Below, piece after piece: positions 43,161 through 54,103 of a stretch of DNA of 64,000 bases. Each line of letters starts with the position of its first letter. Positions within the stretch are counted from its first letter, which is position 1. The position numbers were made by a program, and so were the translations under genes. Where the stretch lies: positions 2,604,001 to 2,668,000 of the forward strand of contig NZ_CP134398.1 in assembly GCF_002968335.2 (NCBI RefSeq). The letters are read 5' to 3'. Origin of the DNA: Mycobacterium sp. ITM-2016-00316. GTDB lineage: Bacteria; Actinomycetota; Actinomycetes; Mycobacteriales; Mycobacteriaceae. A model generated the notes under the pieces. The model was given only the letters and a program-made list of their open reading frames with translations. It was not told where the DNA came from and searched no databases.

Positions 43161-44789
43161 GTGAACCTCGGACCCGATGTCGGCACCCACCTCGAGGCGC
43201 CCACCACGTTTTCCACGCATTCACACGTGGTGGACATGGTGGTGCGCGCGGACACCCCGCCGACCGCCTTCGCCGAGGTCGGTGACCCCAAGCGGCCCAC
43301 CGGAACGGTGACCGGCGCGGTGATCAGCCGTAACACCGGGGCGCTCAGCTACGGCCCGGTGCTGTTCACCACCGCCAAGGGTGGGCTGGTCTCGGTGGGC
43401 GCGCTGTCCGGGCGGTTCAGCTACACCCCGTCGGATCAGGCGCGCCTGCTGGCCACGTCGAGTGCCGATCTGGACGACAGGGTGGACACCTTCGGTGTCA
43501 CCGTCACCGATCTGTACGGTGGCGCCACCGATGTGCCGGTGACGGTGGAGATCCTCACCGCCGAGGTACCGCCGGTCGGTGCTCCGATCCTGGGGCTTCC
43601 GGATGCCAATGGCGTTGTCACCGGCCATATCCAGGGCGCCGCTCGCGACGGGGGCACCCTCGTGTACAGCCTGGCGAACTCATCGAACCCCGCCGGCTCC
43701 ACCGACGAATCGGCATACTCGCGCAAGGGCGGGCTGGTGCAGTTGGATCCGGTCACCGGCCATTTCGTCTTCGTCCCGACGATCTCGCAGGCCACCATCG
43801 CGGGCCTGGACACCGACACGTTCACGGTGACGGTGACCAACACCCTCGGCGGTTCCGCCGACGTGACGGTGAATCCGTTGGCGCACCTGACGATCGGTGT
43901 GGAAACCGTCAGCACCGCCCCCGATGTCCAGTGCGGCAGGCTGGCGGTCAGCGAGGACGGTCCGCTGTCGTTCCGCGTGGGCACCGGTCCCCGCAAGGGC
44001 ACCGTGCAGGTGGACCGCAACGGCGCCTACGTCTACACGCGGACCCCCGGGCTCGGACACGGCATCACCGCCGCCGACAGCTTCACCATCGTCGGCACCG
44101 ACGACTACGGCCGCTCGATCACCGTGGCGGTCGTGGCGGTGTGCCCGCCGCTGACGACCGTCGCCCCGGTGGCTGCCACGGTGGTGGTGTTCGAGTCGGC
44201 GGTCAACGGTATGGGCGACCAGACCACCAGGGGCATGATCGCCGCTCCCGGCGCCGAACGCTTCACCAGCGGCACGGTGCTGTCGACCAAGGGCAGCTCG
44301 GCCTACATCGCCGCGGACGGCACCTTCACCTATTCCAGCGCGCAGAACCTCGGGGTGGGGCACGGCGCCGCCGCGGTCGATGCGCTGGCCGCCGACAAGG
44401 CCGATACCTTCTCCGTCCTCGCCGAACACGCCGACGGGCGCCGCACCCCGGTTCTGGTGACGGTGCAGCTGCACCCGTACAACAACACCCCGACACAGGG
44501 CACGACCGGCGGCAGTGGCCGCACCCGTGGCCTGCGGACCGGCGACTGGACCACCAGCGTCGTCGACGTCGACGGTGACGACATCACCTACAGCATCACC
44601 CAGCGCAACCCCACCGGCGTGGTGTCGGTGAGCCGCAACCGGGTCGGCGCGTTCACTGTGCACTACGAATCGACATCGGTACGGGCAGGCACCTGGTACC
44701 CCAGCGAGAGATTCACGATCACCTTCTACGACGGGCACCTCAAGGCCGACGGGACCCCCGCGGCCGTGATCGCGGAATACCTGTTCTAG
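43161..44789 (+). CDS. Signal-less multi-module VCBS/cadherin-like protein (third ORF of the repeat island)
   Basis: 542 residues from the first standard start (GTG 43161), or 558 from the better-placed ATC at 43113. Five modules follow the same order as modules 8-12 of the giant protein: a TAKGGLVSVGALSGRFSYTP module, a NGVVTGHI module, a GTVQVDRNGAYVYTR-GLGHG module, a FTYSS-GVGHGAA module, and a terminal VDVDGDDITYSIT domain that matches the end of the giant protein. No signal peptide or anchor. No Shine-Dalgarno precedes the GTG. It is a diverged duplicate of the C-terminal half of the upstream gene, kept open over 1.6 kb, so probably under selection. Confidence 0.65.
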   Translation: MNLGPDVGTHLEAPTTFSTHSHVVDMVVRADTPPTAFAEVGDPKRPTGTVTGAVISRNTGALSYGPVLFTTAKGGLVSVGALSGRFSYTPSDQARLLATSSADLDDRVDTFGVTVTDLYGGATDVPVTVEILTAEVPPVGAPILGLPDANGVVTGHIQGAARDGGTLVYSLANSSNPAGSTDESAYSRKGGLVQLDPVTGHFVFVPTISQATIAGLDTDTFTVTVTNTLGGSADVTVNPLAHLTIGVETVSTAPDVQCGRLAVSEDGPLSFRVGTGPRKGTVQVDRNGAYVYTRTPGLGHGITAADSFTIVGTDDYGRSITVAVVAVCPPLTTVAPVAATVVVFESAVNGMGDQTTRGMIAAPGAERFTSGTVLSTKGSSAYIAADGTFTYSSAQNLGVGHGAAAVDALAADKADTFSVLAEHADGRRTPVLVTVQLHPYNNTPTQGTTGGSGRTRGLRTGDWTTSVVDVDGDDITYSITQRNPTGVVSVSRNRVGAFTVHYESTSVRAGTWYPSERFTITFYDGHLKADGTPAAVIAEYLF

Positions 44790-44810
44790 ATCGCCCAGAA
44801 CCCCCGCTCG

Positions 44811-44846
44811 ATTGCCCGCCGGTGCTCTCCGGGACCGGCGGGCAAT
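44811..44846 (+). terminator. Perfect 13-bp hairpin after the repeat island
   Basis: ATTGCCCGCCGGT (44811-44823) pairs without mismatch with ACCGGCGGGCAAT (44834-44846) around a 10-nt loop, 22 bp after the stop of the last repeat-protein ORF and 97 bp before ribBA. There is no U-run, as is common for mycobacterial terminators. Confidence 0.7.
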
Positions 44847-44942
44847 AACTGTTGAGGTCCCGTGGTTCATACTGATGGCACCGGGCTACCCGCGCGCGTG
44901 CGCGCAGGTCGACGCTCACGAATCTGATGAAGGTGGCACAGG

Positions 44943-47200
<2,258 letters not shown>

Positions 47201-47226
<26 letters not shown>

Positions 47227-47702
47227 TCTCACCGACGGTCCCGGCAGTGTCGCCGGCACTGACGGTGAACCCCAGACTGTCGTAGACGGCGCGTGCCGCC
47301 TCGTTGGCGGCGTGCACCCGCAGCGTCACCCGTTGCACCCGCTGATTGCGGGCCCAATCCACCGCCTCGGCGACCAGCGTGCGCCCCAGTCCGCGCCCGC
47401 GGGCCGCGGGATCCAGCCACAGCGAGTACAGATACACCGCCTCCGGGCTCTGGCGTTTACACCGCCTCCGGGCTCTGGCGTTGCGCGCCGATCAGGCCGA
47501 CCGGCCGGCCGTCGACGACGGCGGCGAACTGCGCGTGGGCGCGCAGCCGGCGGCGCCACTGCGCCGCGGTGAAGGTGGACTCGTGCCGGTACTGCGGGTC
47601 CTCGGCGCCCAGCGAGTCGGTGAGGGCGCGAAGCCGCACGCCCGCGAAGGCCCGCCAGTCCGTCTCCGTCAGCCGCGCTATCCGCGCCTGCGCCATCCCC
47701 AT
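47201..47702 (-). pseudogene. GNAT acetyltransferase gene, frameshifted by a 25-bp tandem duplication
   Basis: Read from the ATG at 47702, the first 81 residues (QARIARLTETDWRAFAGVRL ... VDGRPVGLIGAQRQSPEAV) stop at 47457. The rest, YLYSLWLDPAARGRGLG (acetyl-CoA loop) to GEITMMLNVN, continues in another frame to 47201. Exactly between them lie two identical 25-bp copies; removing one rejoins EAV to YLYSLWLD and gives a complete GNAT N-acetyltransferase of about 158 residues. The copies are identical, so the event is recent, reversible by slippage, or an assembly error. Convergent with the PH gene and divergent from the murL operon. Confidence 0.85.
47433..47482 (-). repeat. Perfect 25-bp tandem duplication
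   Basis: 47433-47457 and 47458-47482 are identical. The unit length is not a multiple of three, so it shifts the frame of the GNAT gene and creates a stop at once. Confidence 0.95.
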
Positions 47703-47731
47703 CGCATCAGTATCGCCGCTGCTGGCTGCGG

Positions 47732-47737
47732 TAGGAT
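47732..47737 (+). promoter_or_regulatory. Candidate -10 element for the murL operon
   Basis: TAGGAT (TANNNT) ends 10 nt before the ATG at 47748, predicting a leader of about 4 nt. No Shine-Dalgarno fits in that space. Confidence 0.35.
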
Positions 47738-47747
47738 CGGCAAGTCG

Positions 47748-48506
47748 ATGAGTACCTTGGAATTCGTGTCGACGTCGGCCGGCGGCATCGCCGAAAGCGA
47801 CGCGCCACTCGTCTGCGCACCCGCCCTGGTTGCGGCGCTGGGCACCCAACCGGCGCTCACCGTGCCGCTGGTCAGTGGCCGCGAGGCCGACACCGGGCTC
47901 ATCTGGGCGCGACTGGACGAAACGGCCCGCTTCTTCGGCATCGACATCCCGCCGGTCACCGCGCTGCGTGACACCGTGACGGGCTTCCTCGACGAGGCGA
48001 CCGCCCGGCACGGGCCGGTCACGCTGGCGGCGCGGGTGATGGTCGCCGAGGTCGACGGGCAGTCCCGGTTCGTGGTGTCCGCATCGGTGATCGACCCGGT
48101 CCGGAACGAGCCGGTGGTGCTGAACATCACATCGGGCCCGTCCGACGAGCCGATGCCACACTGGCGTCGGATGGCGGGGCGCACCGGCAGTCAGGCCGAG
48201 GCCGATCTCGCCGAACGCGAGTTGCGGGCCGCCGGTTACGCCGACGAGGTTTTCGCCGACGGCGACCTGGTGCACCCTCCGCGACTGGGCGCGTTGGTCT
48301 TCGACACCGCCGGCGGGGCCGTCGGCACCGGCGCGGACAGACTGGAGTTGCTGCGGGCCGCCGGTCTGCTGGACGGCGTGCGCTACTCGGATGCGCCCGT
48401 CCCGGTCTCCGGCGCTGCACGTGCCCACTGGGTGTCACCGCGTTTCGAGACCCATCCCGTCAGCGCCATCGGCGCCCGTCGATTCGAGGTGGCGCCGAAT
48501 GAGTGA
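47748..48506 (+). CDS. Class IV aminotransferase-like protein lacking lysine, first gene of the murL operon
   Basis: 252 residues, no family known with certainty. The layout resembles class IV PLP enzymes (D-amino-acid aminotransferase, aminodeoxychorismate lyase): RLDETARFFGIDIPPVTALR like the N-terminal 'HLxRL' region, GPVTLAARVMV strand, then WRRMAGRTGSQAEADLAERE in the place of the catalytic K-T-x-x-Y segment, AAGYADEVFADGDLV, and a final WVSPRFETHPVSAIG like the usual C-terminal 'TSxxxxxPVxxI'. The expected catalytic Lys would be R145, and the whole protein contains no Lys. If the fold is right it cannot form a PLP aldimine. Overlaps murL by 8 nt, so it is coupled to it. Confidence 0.5.
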   Translation: MSTLEFVSTSAGGIAESDAPLVCAPALVAALGTQPALTVPLVSGREADTGLIWARLDETARFFGIDIPPVTALRDTVTGFLDEATARHGPVTLAARVMVAEVDGQSRFVVSASVIDPVRNEPVVLNITSGPSDEPMPHWRRMAGRTGSQAEADLAERELRAAGYADEVFADGDLVHPPRLGALVFDTAGGAVGTGADRLELLRAAGLLDGVRYSDAPVPVSGAARAHWVSPRFETHPVSAIGARRFEVAPNE

Positions 48507-49830
48507 GTCATTCCGTCCGGAATCCTTCGACGCCTTGGTGATCGACGGCAACGACTGGGTTGACGGCCGGCTCAAGCTGCACTACACGCTGCGCGGTCCG
48601 GACCCGGTCAGCTTCACCGAGGTGATCGATTTCGGTGACATCGGCGCCGCGCCGGACCCGTTGCTGGCCCGTCTGCTGACGCTCACCTGCTCGCTGAGCT
48701 ACTACAAGGCGGCCGCCCCGCCCCGCATCGAGATCGCTTTCCCCACACACGATTTCGAGAAGCGTTACCTGAGCGCGCTCATCGAGGGCGGTCTGGGTGA
48801 GTTCGCGTACACCAACCAGCTGCCCGATGCGCTGACCCCCGAGATCGACGGTCCGGTGGCGACCGACCGGCCCCGCGACGGTGACGCTTGGGATCCGGCG
48901 GCAACCCCGCTGGTTCCCGTCGGCGGCGGAAAGGACTCGGTGGTCAGCATCGAGGCGTTCCGTCGGCACGGCGTGGCGCCGATGTTGTTCAGTGTCAACC
49001 GGTATGACCCCATCGATCGGTGCATCGAGGTGAGCGGTCTCAGCAGTGTGCACGTGCGCCGCAGCATCGACCGCCGGCTCATCCGGGCCAACGCCGAGGG
49101 CGCCTACAACGGGCATGTGCCGGTGACCGCGATCAACAGTGTGATCGGCTTGATCGTGGCCGACGCCCACGGTTTCGGTCCGGTGGTGCTGTCCAACGAG
49201 CGGTCCTCCAACGTCGGCAATGTCGAGTGGCTCGGCCGCGATATCAACCACCAGTGGTCCAAGAGCCTGGCGTACGAGACGCTGCTGCGGGACACCCTGG
49301 CGCGCCACGGATTCAACCCGGATCGCTACTTCTCGCTGCTGCGCGGGCTGTCGGAATCCCAGATCGCCGACCGGTTCGCCACCAGCGGAGAGTATTTCGG
49401 CGTTTTCACGAGCTGCAACCGGCTGTTCGCGCTGGATCCGAGCCGGCGTGCCAGTTCCTGGTGTGGGCACTGCCCGAAGTGCCAGTTCGTCTTCGTGCTG
49501 CTGGCGCCGCGACTGGGCCGGCCCACGCTGGAGAAGATCTTCGGCCGCAACCTGTTCGCCGACAACGGGAACCGGGACGGCATGGCCGACATCCTCGGTA
49601 TCGGCGTGCACAAACCGTTCGAATGTGTTGGGGAGTACCACGAGGCGGCCCAGTCCATGCTCGCGGTGATCGACGACCCGCAGTGGCAGGGCCTGGAACT
49701 GGTCGACGATTTCGCCGAGCACCGCGCGCAACTGGCGGTGGTCGCTGTCGACCCGGATCCTTCGCCGGCCGAACATCATGTGCCCGAGCGGTATGCCAAC
49801 CTGCTCGATACGAAGCCGGTCGATGACTGA
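48499..49830 (+). CDS. murL: UDP-N-acetyl-alpha-D-muramoyl-L-alanyl-L-glutamate epimerase MurL
   Basis: 443 residues. Converts the terminal L-Glu of UDP-MurNAc-L-Ala-L-Glu to D-Glu in an ATP-dependent reaction. Conserved MurL blocks in order: LSYYKAAAPPRIE (about 67-79), LGEFAYTN, VGGGKDSVVSIEAFRR (141-156, ATP-pyrophosphatase-like loop), AYNGHVPVTAINS, VVLSNERSS, INHQWSKSLAYE, FTSCNRLF, WCGHCPKCQFVFVLLAP (four-residue-spaced cysteines 322, 325, 328 region), KIFGRNLF and HKPFECVGE. Start overlaps the preceding gene by 8 nt and its end overlaps murD2 by 8 nt. The characterised case is from Xanthomonas; actinobacterial homologues are known from genome surveys. Mycobacteria are normally considered to use MurI plus MurD. 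Confidence 0.9.
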   Translation: MSESFRPESFDALVIDGNDWVDGRLKLHYTLRGPDPVSFTEVIDFGDIGAAPDPLLARLLTLTCSLSYYKAAAPPRIEIAFPTHDFEKRYLSALIEGGLGEFAYTNQLPDALTPEIDGPVATDRPRDGDAWDPAATPLVPVGGGKDSVVSIEAFRRHGVAPMLFSVNRYDPIDRCIEVSGLSSVHVRRSIDRRLIRANAEGAYNGHVPVTAINSVIGLIVADAHGFGPVVLSNERSSNVGNVEWLGRDINHQWSKSLAYETLLRDTLARHGFNPDRYFSLLRGLSESQIADRFATSGEYFGVFTSCNRLFALDPSRRASSWCGHCPKCQFVFVLLAPRLGRPTLEKIFGRNLFADNGNRDGMADILGIGVHKPFECVGEYHEAAQSMLAVIDDPQWQGLELVDDFAEHRAQLAVVAVDPDPSPAEHHVPERYANLLDTKPVDD

Positions 49831-51112
49831 GCTGGCCGGACGGGTCGTCGGAATCTGGGGGCTGGGCAAGGAGGGGCTGTCCATGGCCCGTACCGCCGCC
49901 GCGCAGGGGGCCGCCCGCATCATCGCGGTCGACGATCGCGCCGGCATCGTCGTGCCCGGCATCCCCAATCTGACGGTCAGCAGCGGTCCCAAGGCCCCGG
50001 AACGGTTGCGCGACACCGATATCGTGTTCGTCAGCCCCGGCGTGCCCTGGCGGCACCCGGTGTTCGCGCAGATGCGTGACACCGGGCCGGTGGTGTCGAA
50101 TGCCGCCGACTGGTTCATGGCGCGCCACGGCGCCCGCACCGTGGGGATCACCGGTACCAAGGGCAAGAGCACCACCGCCGCGTTCCTGGCGCATCTGTTG
50201 GCAGGGCTGGGCGTGCCCGCGGTGGCGGCGGGCAATATCGGCACACCGCTGTCGGACCTAGACCCGGCCGCAGGCGAGTGGGTGGTGGCCGAGCTGTCGA
50301 GTCAGCAGTGCGCATTGTTGCGCACGCCGCCCGCGGTGGCGGTGATCACCAACCTGTTCCAGGATCATCTGGACTTCCACGGCGACATCACCGCCTACTA
50401 CGAGGCGAAATCCCATGTGTTCGGCGCCGCCACGCGCTGCCTCGTCACGACACCCGCTGTCGTCGAGGCACTTCGGCGCATCGGCATCTCGGATCTTCCC
50501 CCGCTGCGTGCACTGGACCCCGCTGCGGTCAGGACGCCGGCGGGGGATTCGGTGCTGTCCTACGCGCACAACACCGTCAACGCCGCACTGGCGGCGCTGG
50601 CCGCCGAGCAGGTGCTCGGACGCCCGGTGACCGAGGCGGAGGTGGATGCCGCGGCCGCCACGTTCAGCGGTCTGCCGCACCGGCTGCAGACCGTCCGGCG
50701 CACCGGTGGGATCCGCTGGATCGACGACACGCTGGCGACCACCGGGGAAGCGGTGGTGGCCGCGCTGAGCGCCATGCGGTCCGATGAGGAGATCGCGCTG
50801 ATCGTCGGCGGCATGGACCGGGCGTTGGATTACCGGCAACTCGACGCGTACCTGTGCAGCCGCCGGCGCCGGGTCACCCTCATCCAGGGCCCGACCAACG
50901 GTGCGCGTATCGGTACCGGTTTCGCCGCGGCGCATCCCGACCGCACGCACCGCGTGGACAGCCTGCAAGACGCGGTCCGGGTGGCCGCGGCGGTCCCCGG
51001 CGTCGACGTGGTGCTGCTGTCCCCGGGCGCCGCAAGCTACGACATCTTCCGCAACTACGAAGAAAAAGCCGCCGTGTACTGCGGGTATATCGACGTCATA
51101 GACACGCTCTAA
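49823..51112 (+). CDS. murD2: MurD2-type UDP-MurNAc-L-alanine:L-glutamate ligase
   Basis: 429 residues. Mur ligase architecture: N-terminal UDP-binding domain ([19 protein letters not shown]), ATPase P-loop [11 protein letters not shown] (109-119), [11 protein letters not shown], a shortened central motif [15 protein letters not shown], and a C-terminal domain from about 300 ending [16 protein letters not shown]. The last block is MurD-specific (SPGxxSxDxFxxFxxRG). Genetic linkage to murL with an 8-nt overlap indicates the MurD2 role of adding L-Glu to UDP-MurNAc-L-Ala; ordinary MurD (D-Glu) is not excluded by sequence alone. uvrC begins 10 nt later. Confidence 0.85.
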   Translation: MTELAGRVVGIWGLGKEGLSMARTAAAQGAARIIAVDDRAGIVVPGIPNLTVSSGPKAPERLRDTDIVFVSPGVPWRHPVFAQMRDTGPVVSNAADWFMARHGARTVGITGTKGKSTTAAFLAHLLAGLGVPAVAAGNIGTPLSDLDPAAGEWVVAELSSQQCALLRTPPAVAVITNLFQDHLDFHGDITAYYEAKSHVFGAATRCLVTTPAVVEALRRIGISDLPPLRALDPAAVRTPAGDSVLSYAHNTVNAALAALAAEQVLGRPVTEAEVDAAAATFSGLPHRLQTVRRTGGIRWIDDTLATTGEAVVAALSAMRSDEEIALIVGGMDRALDYRQLDAYLCSRRRRVTLIQGPTNGARIGTGFAAAHPDRTHRVDSLQDAVRVAAAVPGVDVVLLSPGAASYDIFRNYEEKAAVYCGYIDVIDTL

Positions 51113-51122
51113 CCTGGACCCC

Positions 51123-53231
51123 GTGCCCGATCCAGCAACCTACCGGCCCGCGCCGGGTTCGATTCCCGTCGAACCCGGGGTCTACCGGTTCCGTGATCCG
51201 CACGGCCGGGTGGTCTACGTCGGCAAGGCCAAGAGCCTGCGCAGCCGCCTCAACTCCTACTTCGCCGATATCTCCGGCCTGGCGCCGCGCACCCGTCAGA
51301 TGGTGATGACGGCGGGCAGCGTCGAGTGGACCGTGGTGTCCACCGAGGTCGAGGCGCTGCAGTTGGAATACAACTGGATCAAGGAGTTCGATCCCCGGTT
51401 CAACATCCGCTACCGCGACGACAAGTCCTACCCGGTGCTCGCGGTGACGCTCAACGAGGAGTACCCCCGGCTGTTCGTCTATCGCGGGCCGCGGCGCAAG
51501 GGGGTGCGCTATTTCGGGCCGTACTCCCATGCCTGGGCCATCCGGGAGACCCTGGATCTGCTGACCCGGGTGTTCCCGGCGCGCACCTGCTCGGCCGGAG
51601 TGTTCAAGCGGCACAGGCAGATCGACCGGCCCTGCCTGCTCGGTTACATCGACAAGTGTTCGGCGCCGTGCATCGGGCGGGTGAGCGCCGAACAGCACCG
51701 GCAGATCGTGCTGGACTTCTGCGACTTCCTGGCCGGCAAGACCGACCGGCTGGTCCGCGATATGGAACGGCAGATGAACGCCGCGGCCGAGGAACTCGAC
51801 TTCGAGCGGGCGGCCCGGTTGCGAGACGACATCGGCGCGCTCAAGCGCGCGCTGGAAAAGCAGACCGTGGTGTTCGGCGACGGTACCGACGCCGATGTGG
51901 TGGCCTTCGCCGATGACGACCTGGAGGCGGCGGTCCAGGTGTTCCACGTGCGCGGCGGGCGGGTGCGCGGGCAGCGCGGGTGGGTGGTCGAGAAGGCCAC
52001 GGAGCCGGAGACGGCCGAAAAGGGCTCAGAGCCAGAGGATTCGGGCAAGGCGCGTCTGGTCGAGCAGTTCCTCACCCAGTTCTACGGCGATCAGGCCGAA
52101 CTCGGGTCCGTCGGTGGCCCGCAGGACGAGGCGACCAACCCGGTGCCCAAACAGGTGCTGGTGCCGGTGCTTCCCGAGAACGCCGAGCAACTGACCGACT
52201 GGCTGAGCGGGCTGCGTGGGTCCCGGGTGGACCTTCGGGTGCCGGTGCGCGGTGACAAGCGGACGCTGGCCGAGACGGTACAGCGCAACGCCCAGGACGC
52301 GCTGGCGCAGCACAAACTCAAGCGGGCCGGTGACTTCAACGCCAGATCCGAAGCGCTGCAGAACATCCAGGAAACGCTGGATCTCGCCGATGCGCCGCTG
52401 CGGATCGAATGTGTCGACATCAGCCATGTCCAGGGCACAGATGTGGTGGCCTCGCTGGTGGTCTTCGAGGACGGTCTGCCGCGCAAATCCGACTATCGGC
52501 ACTACGCGATCCGGGAGGCCGCGGGCGACGGCCGCTCCGATGACGTCGCGTCCATTGCCGAGGTCACCCGGCGCCGGTTCGCCCGGCACGTCGCCGATGC
52601 CGAACAGCCGATGGTGGCCGAGGGCAAGTCGCGAAGATTCGCCTACCCGCCCAACCTCTACGTCGTCGACGGCGGCGCCCCGCAGGTGAACGCCGCGGCC
52701 GCCGCGCTGCGGGATCTCGGGGTGACCGATGTCGCCGTGATCGGGTTGGCCAAGCGCCTGGAAGAGGTCTGGGTGCCCGGTCCGTCGGCGGACCCGGTGA
52801 TCTTCCCGCGTACCAGCGAGGGGCTCTACCTGTTGCAGCGCATCCGTGACGAAGCCCACCGCTTCGCGATCACCTTCCATCGCAGCAAGCGGTCCAAGCG
52901 GATGACCGCCTCGGCGCTGGATTCGGTGCGAGGATTGGGGGAGCACCGGCGAAAGGCGTTGGTGACGCACTTCGGTTCGGTGTCGCGGTTGCGCGCGGCC
53001 AGCGTCGAGGAGATCACCACGGTGCCCGGTATCGGCGTCGCCACGGCAAAGGCGGTGCTGGAAGCGTTGGGGGTTGCGGCATCCGCGGCGGTAGGTGATG
53101 AGATGGACACGCCCATCGATTCGGACACGCCCGGGCCGCTTTTGCACGATGATCGAGCCGAGGACCAACCGACCGAACGACCAGCCGAGAAGAACTCAGA
53201 ACAGAAATCGGAGTGGCAGACCAGCGAATGA
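51123..53231 (+). CDS. uvrC: Excinuclease ABC subunit C
   Basis: 702 residues. GIY-YIG nuclease domain ([19 protein letters not shown]) for the 3' cut, UVR motif near 205-240 ([26 protein letters not shown]), RNase H-like C-nuclease ([36 protein letters not shown]) for the 5' cut, and helix-hairpin-helix ([12 protein letters not shown]...[17 protein letters not shown]). Longer than the M. tuberculosis protein (646 aa) because of an acidic internal insert near 290-310 and an unstructured acidic tail of about 45 residues. GTG start. Coupled to rapZ by ATGA. Confidence 0.95.
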   Translation: MPDPATYRPAPGSIPVEPGVYRFRDPHGRVVYVGKAKSLRSRLNSYFADISGLAPRTRQMVMTAGSVEWTVVSTEVEALQLEYNWIKEFDPRFNIRYRDDKSYPVLAVTLNEEYPRLFVYRGPRRKGVRYFGPYSHAWAIRETLDLLTRVFPARTCSAGVFKRHRQIDRPCLLGYIDKCSAPCIGRVSAEQHRQIVLDFCDFLAGKTDRLVRDMERQMNAAAEELDFERAARLRDDIGALKRALEKQTVVFGDGTDADVVAFADDDLEAAVQVFHVRGGRVRGQRGWVVEKATEPETAEKGSEPEDSGKARLVEQFLTQFYGDQAELGSVGGPQDEATNPVPKQVLVPVLPENAEQLTDWLSGLRGSRVDLRVPVRGDKRTLAETVQRNAQDALAQHKLKRAGDFNARSEALQNIQETLDLADAPLRIECVDISHVQGTDVVASLVVFEDGLPRKSDYRHYAIREAAGDGRSDDVASIAEVTRRRFARHVADAEQPMVAEGKSRRFAYPPNLYVVDGGAPQVNAAAAALRDLGVTDVAVIGLAKRLEEVWVPGPSADPVIFPRTSEGLYLLQRIRDEAHRFAITFHRSKRSKRMTASALDSVRGLGEHRRKALVTHFGSVSRLRAASVEEITTVPGIGVATAKAVLEALGVAASAAVGDEMDTPIDSDTPGPLLHDDRAEDQPTERPAEKNSEQKSEWQTSE

Positions 53232-54103
53232 GCGAGGAATCAGGCATCGAAGTCGTCCTGGTCACCGGATTGTCGGGCGCCGGCCGCGGCACCGCCGCCA
53301 AAGTGCTCGAAGACCTCGGCTGGTACGTCGCCGACAACCTGCCACCCGAACTGATCGCGCGGATGGTCGACCTGGGTCTGGCCGCCGGTTCCCGCATCAC
53401 CCAGCTGGCCCTGGTGATGGACGTGCGGTCGCGCGGTTTCACCGGTGACCTGGATTCGGTGCGCAACGAGCTGGCCACCCGCGGTATCCGGCCCCGGGTG
53501 CTGTTCATGGAAGCGGCCGACGAGATCCTGGTGCGCCGCTACGAGCAGAACCGCCGTAGCCACCCGTTGCAGGGCAATCAGACTCTGGCCGAAGGCATTA
53601 CCGCCGAGCGAGCCATGCTGGCCCCGGTGCGCGCGGTGGCCGACCTGGTCATCGACACCACGACGCTTGCGGTGCCCGCGCTGCGGGAGAGCATCGAACG
53701 CGCCTTCGGCAGCGAGGCGGTCGCGCACACCAATGTCACCGTGGAGTCCTTCGGTTACAAGTACGGGCTGCCGATGGACGCCGACACCGTCATGGATGTC
53801 CGGTTCCTGCCCAACCCGCACTGGGTGGACGATTTGCGCCCGCACACCGGACAGCATCCGGCGGTGCGCGACTTCGTGCTCGGTCAGGACGGTGCCGCGG
53901 AATTCCTCGATACCTATCATCGGCTGCTGGGGGTGGTGATCGAGGGCTACCGCCGGGAAGGGAAGCGGTATATGACGGTCGCCATCGGCTGCACCGGCGG
54001 CAAACACCGCAGTGTCGCCATCGCCGAGGCGCTGGCCGGCCGGCTGGAAGCCGATGATCATCTGACGGTGCGGGCGCTGCACCGGGATCTGGGTCGCGAA
54101 TGA
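53228..54103 (+). CDS. rapZ: RapZ/YvcJ family nucleotide-binding protein (Rv1421-like)
   Basis: 291 residues. Walker [13 protein letters not shown] at about 14-25 and [12 protein letters not shown]. The C-terminal domain has [26 protein letters not shown] and [15 protein letters not shown]. In E. coli RapZ is an RNA-binding adaptor for a small RNA; in Gram-positives YvcJ is a GTPase/ATPase linked to yvcK. The uvrC-rapZ-yvcK-whiA order is conserved in actinobacteria. Overlaps both neighbours by ATGA. Confidence 0.93.
   Translation: MSEESGIEVVLVTGLSGAGRGTAAKVLEDLGWYVADNLPPELIARMVDLGLAAGSRITQLALVMDVRSRGFTGDLDSVRNELATRGIRPRVLFMEAADEILVRRYEQNRRSHPLQGNQTLAEGITAERAMLAPVRAVADLVIDTTTLAVPALRESIERAFGSEAVAHTNVTVESFGYKYGLPMDADTVMDVRFLPNPHWVDDLRPHTGQHPAVRDFVLGQDGAAEFLDTYHRLLGVVIEGYRREGKRYMTVAIGCTGGKHRSVAIAEALAGRLEADDHLTVRALHRDLGRE

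Noticed and set aside
44790..44942. FMN riboswitch (RFN element) before ribBA
   Set aside because: ACCGGCGGG resembles part of the RFN core but belongs to a perfect simple hairpin; the other conserved RFN blocks are absent.
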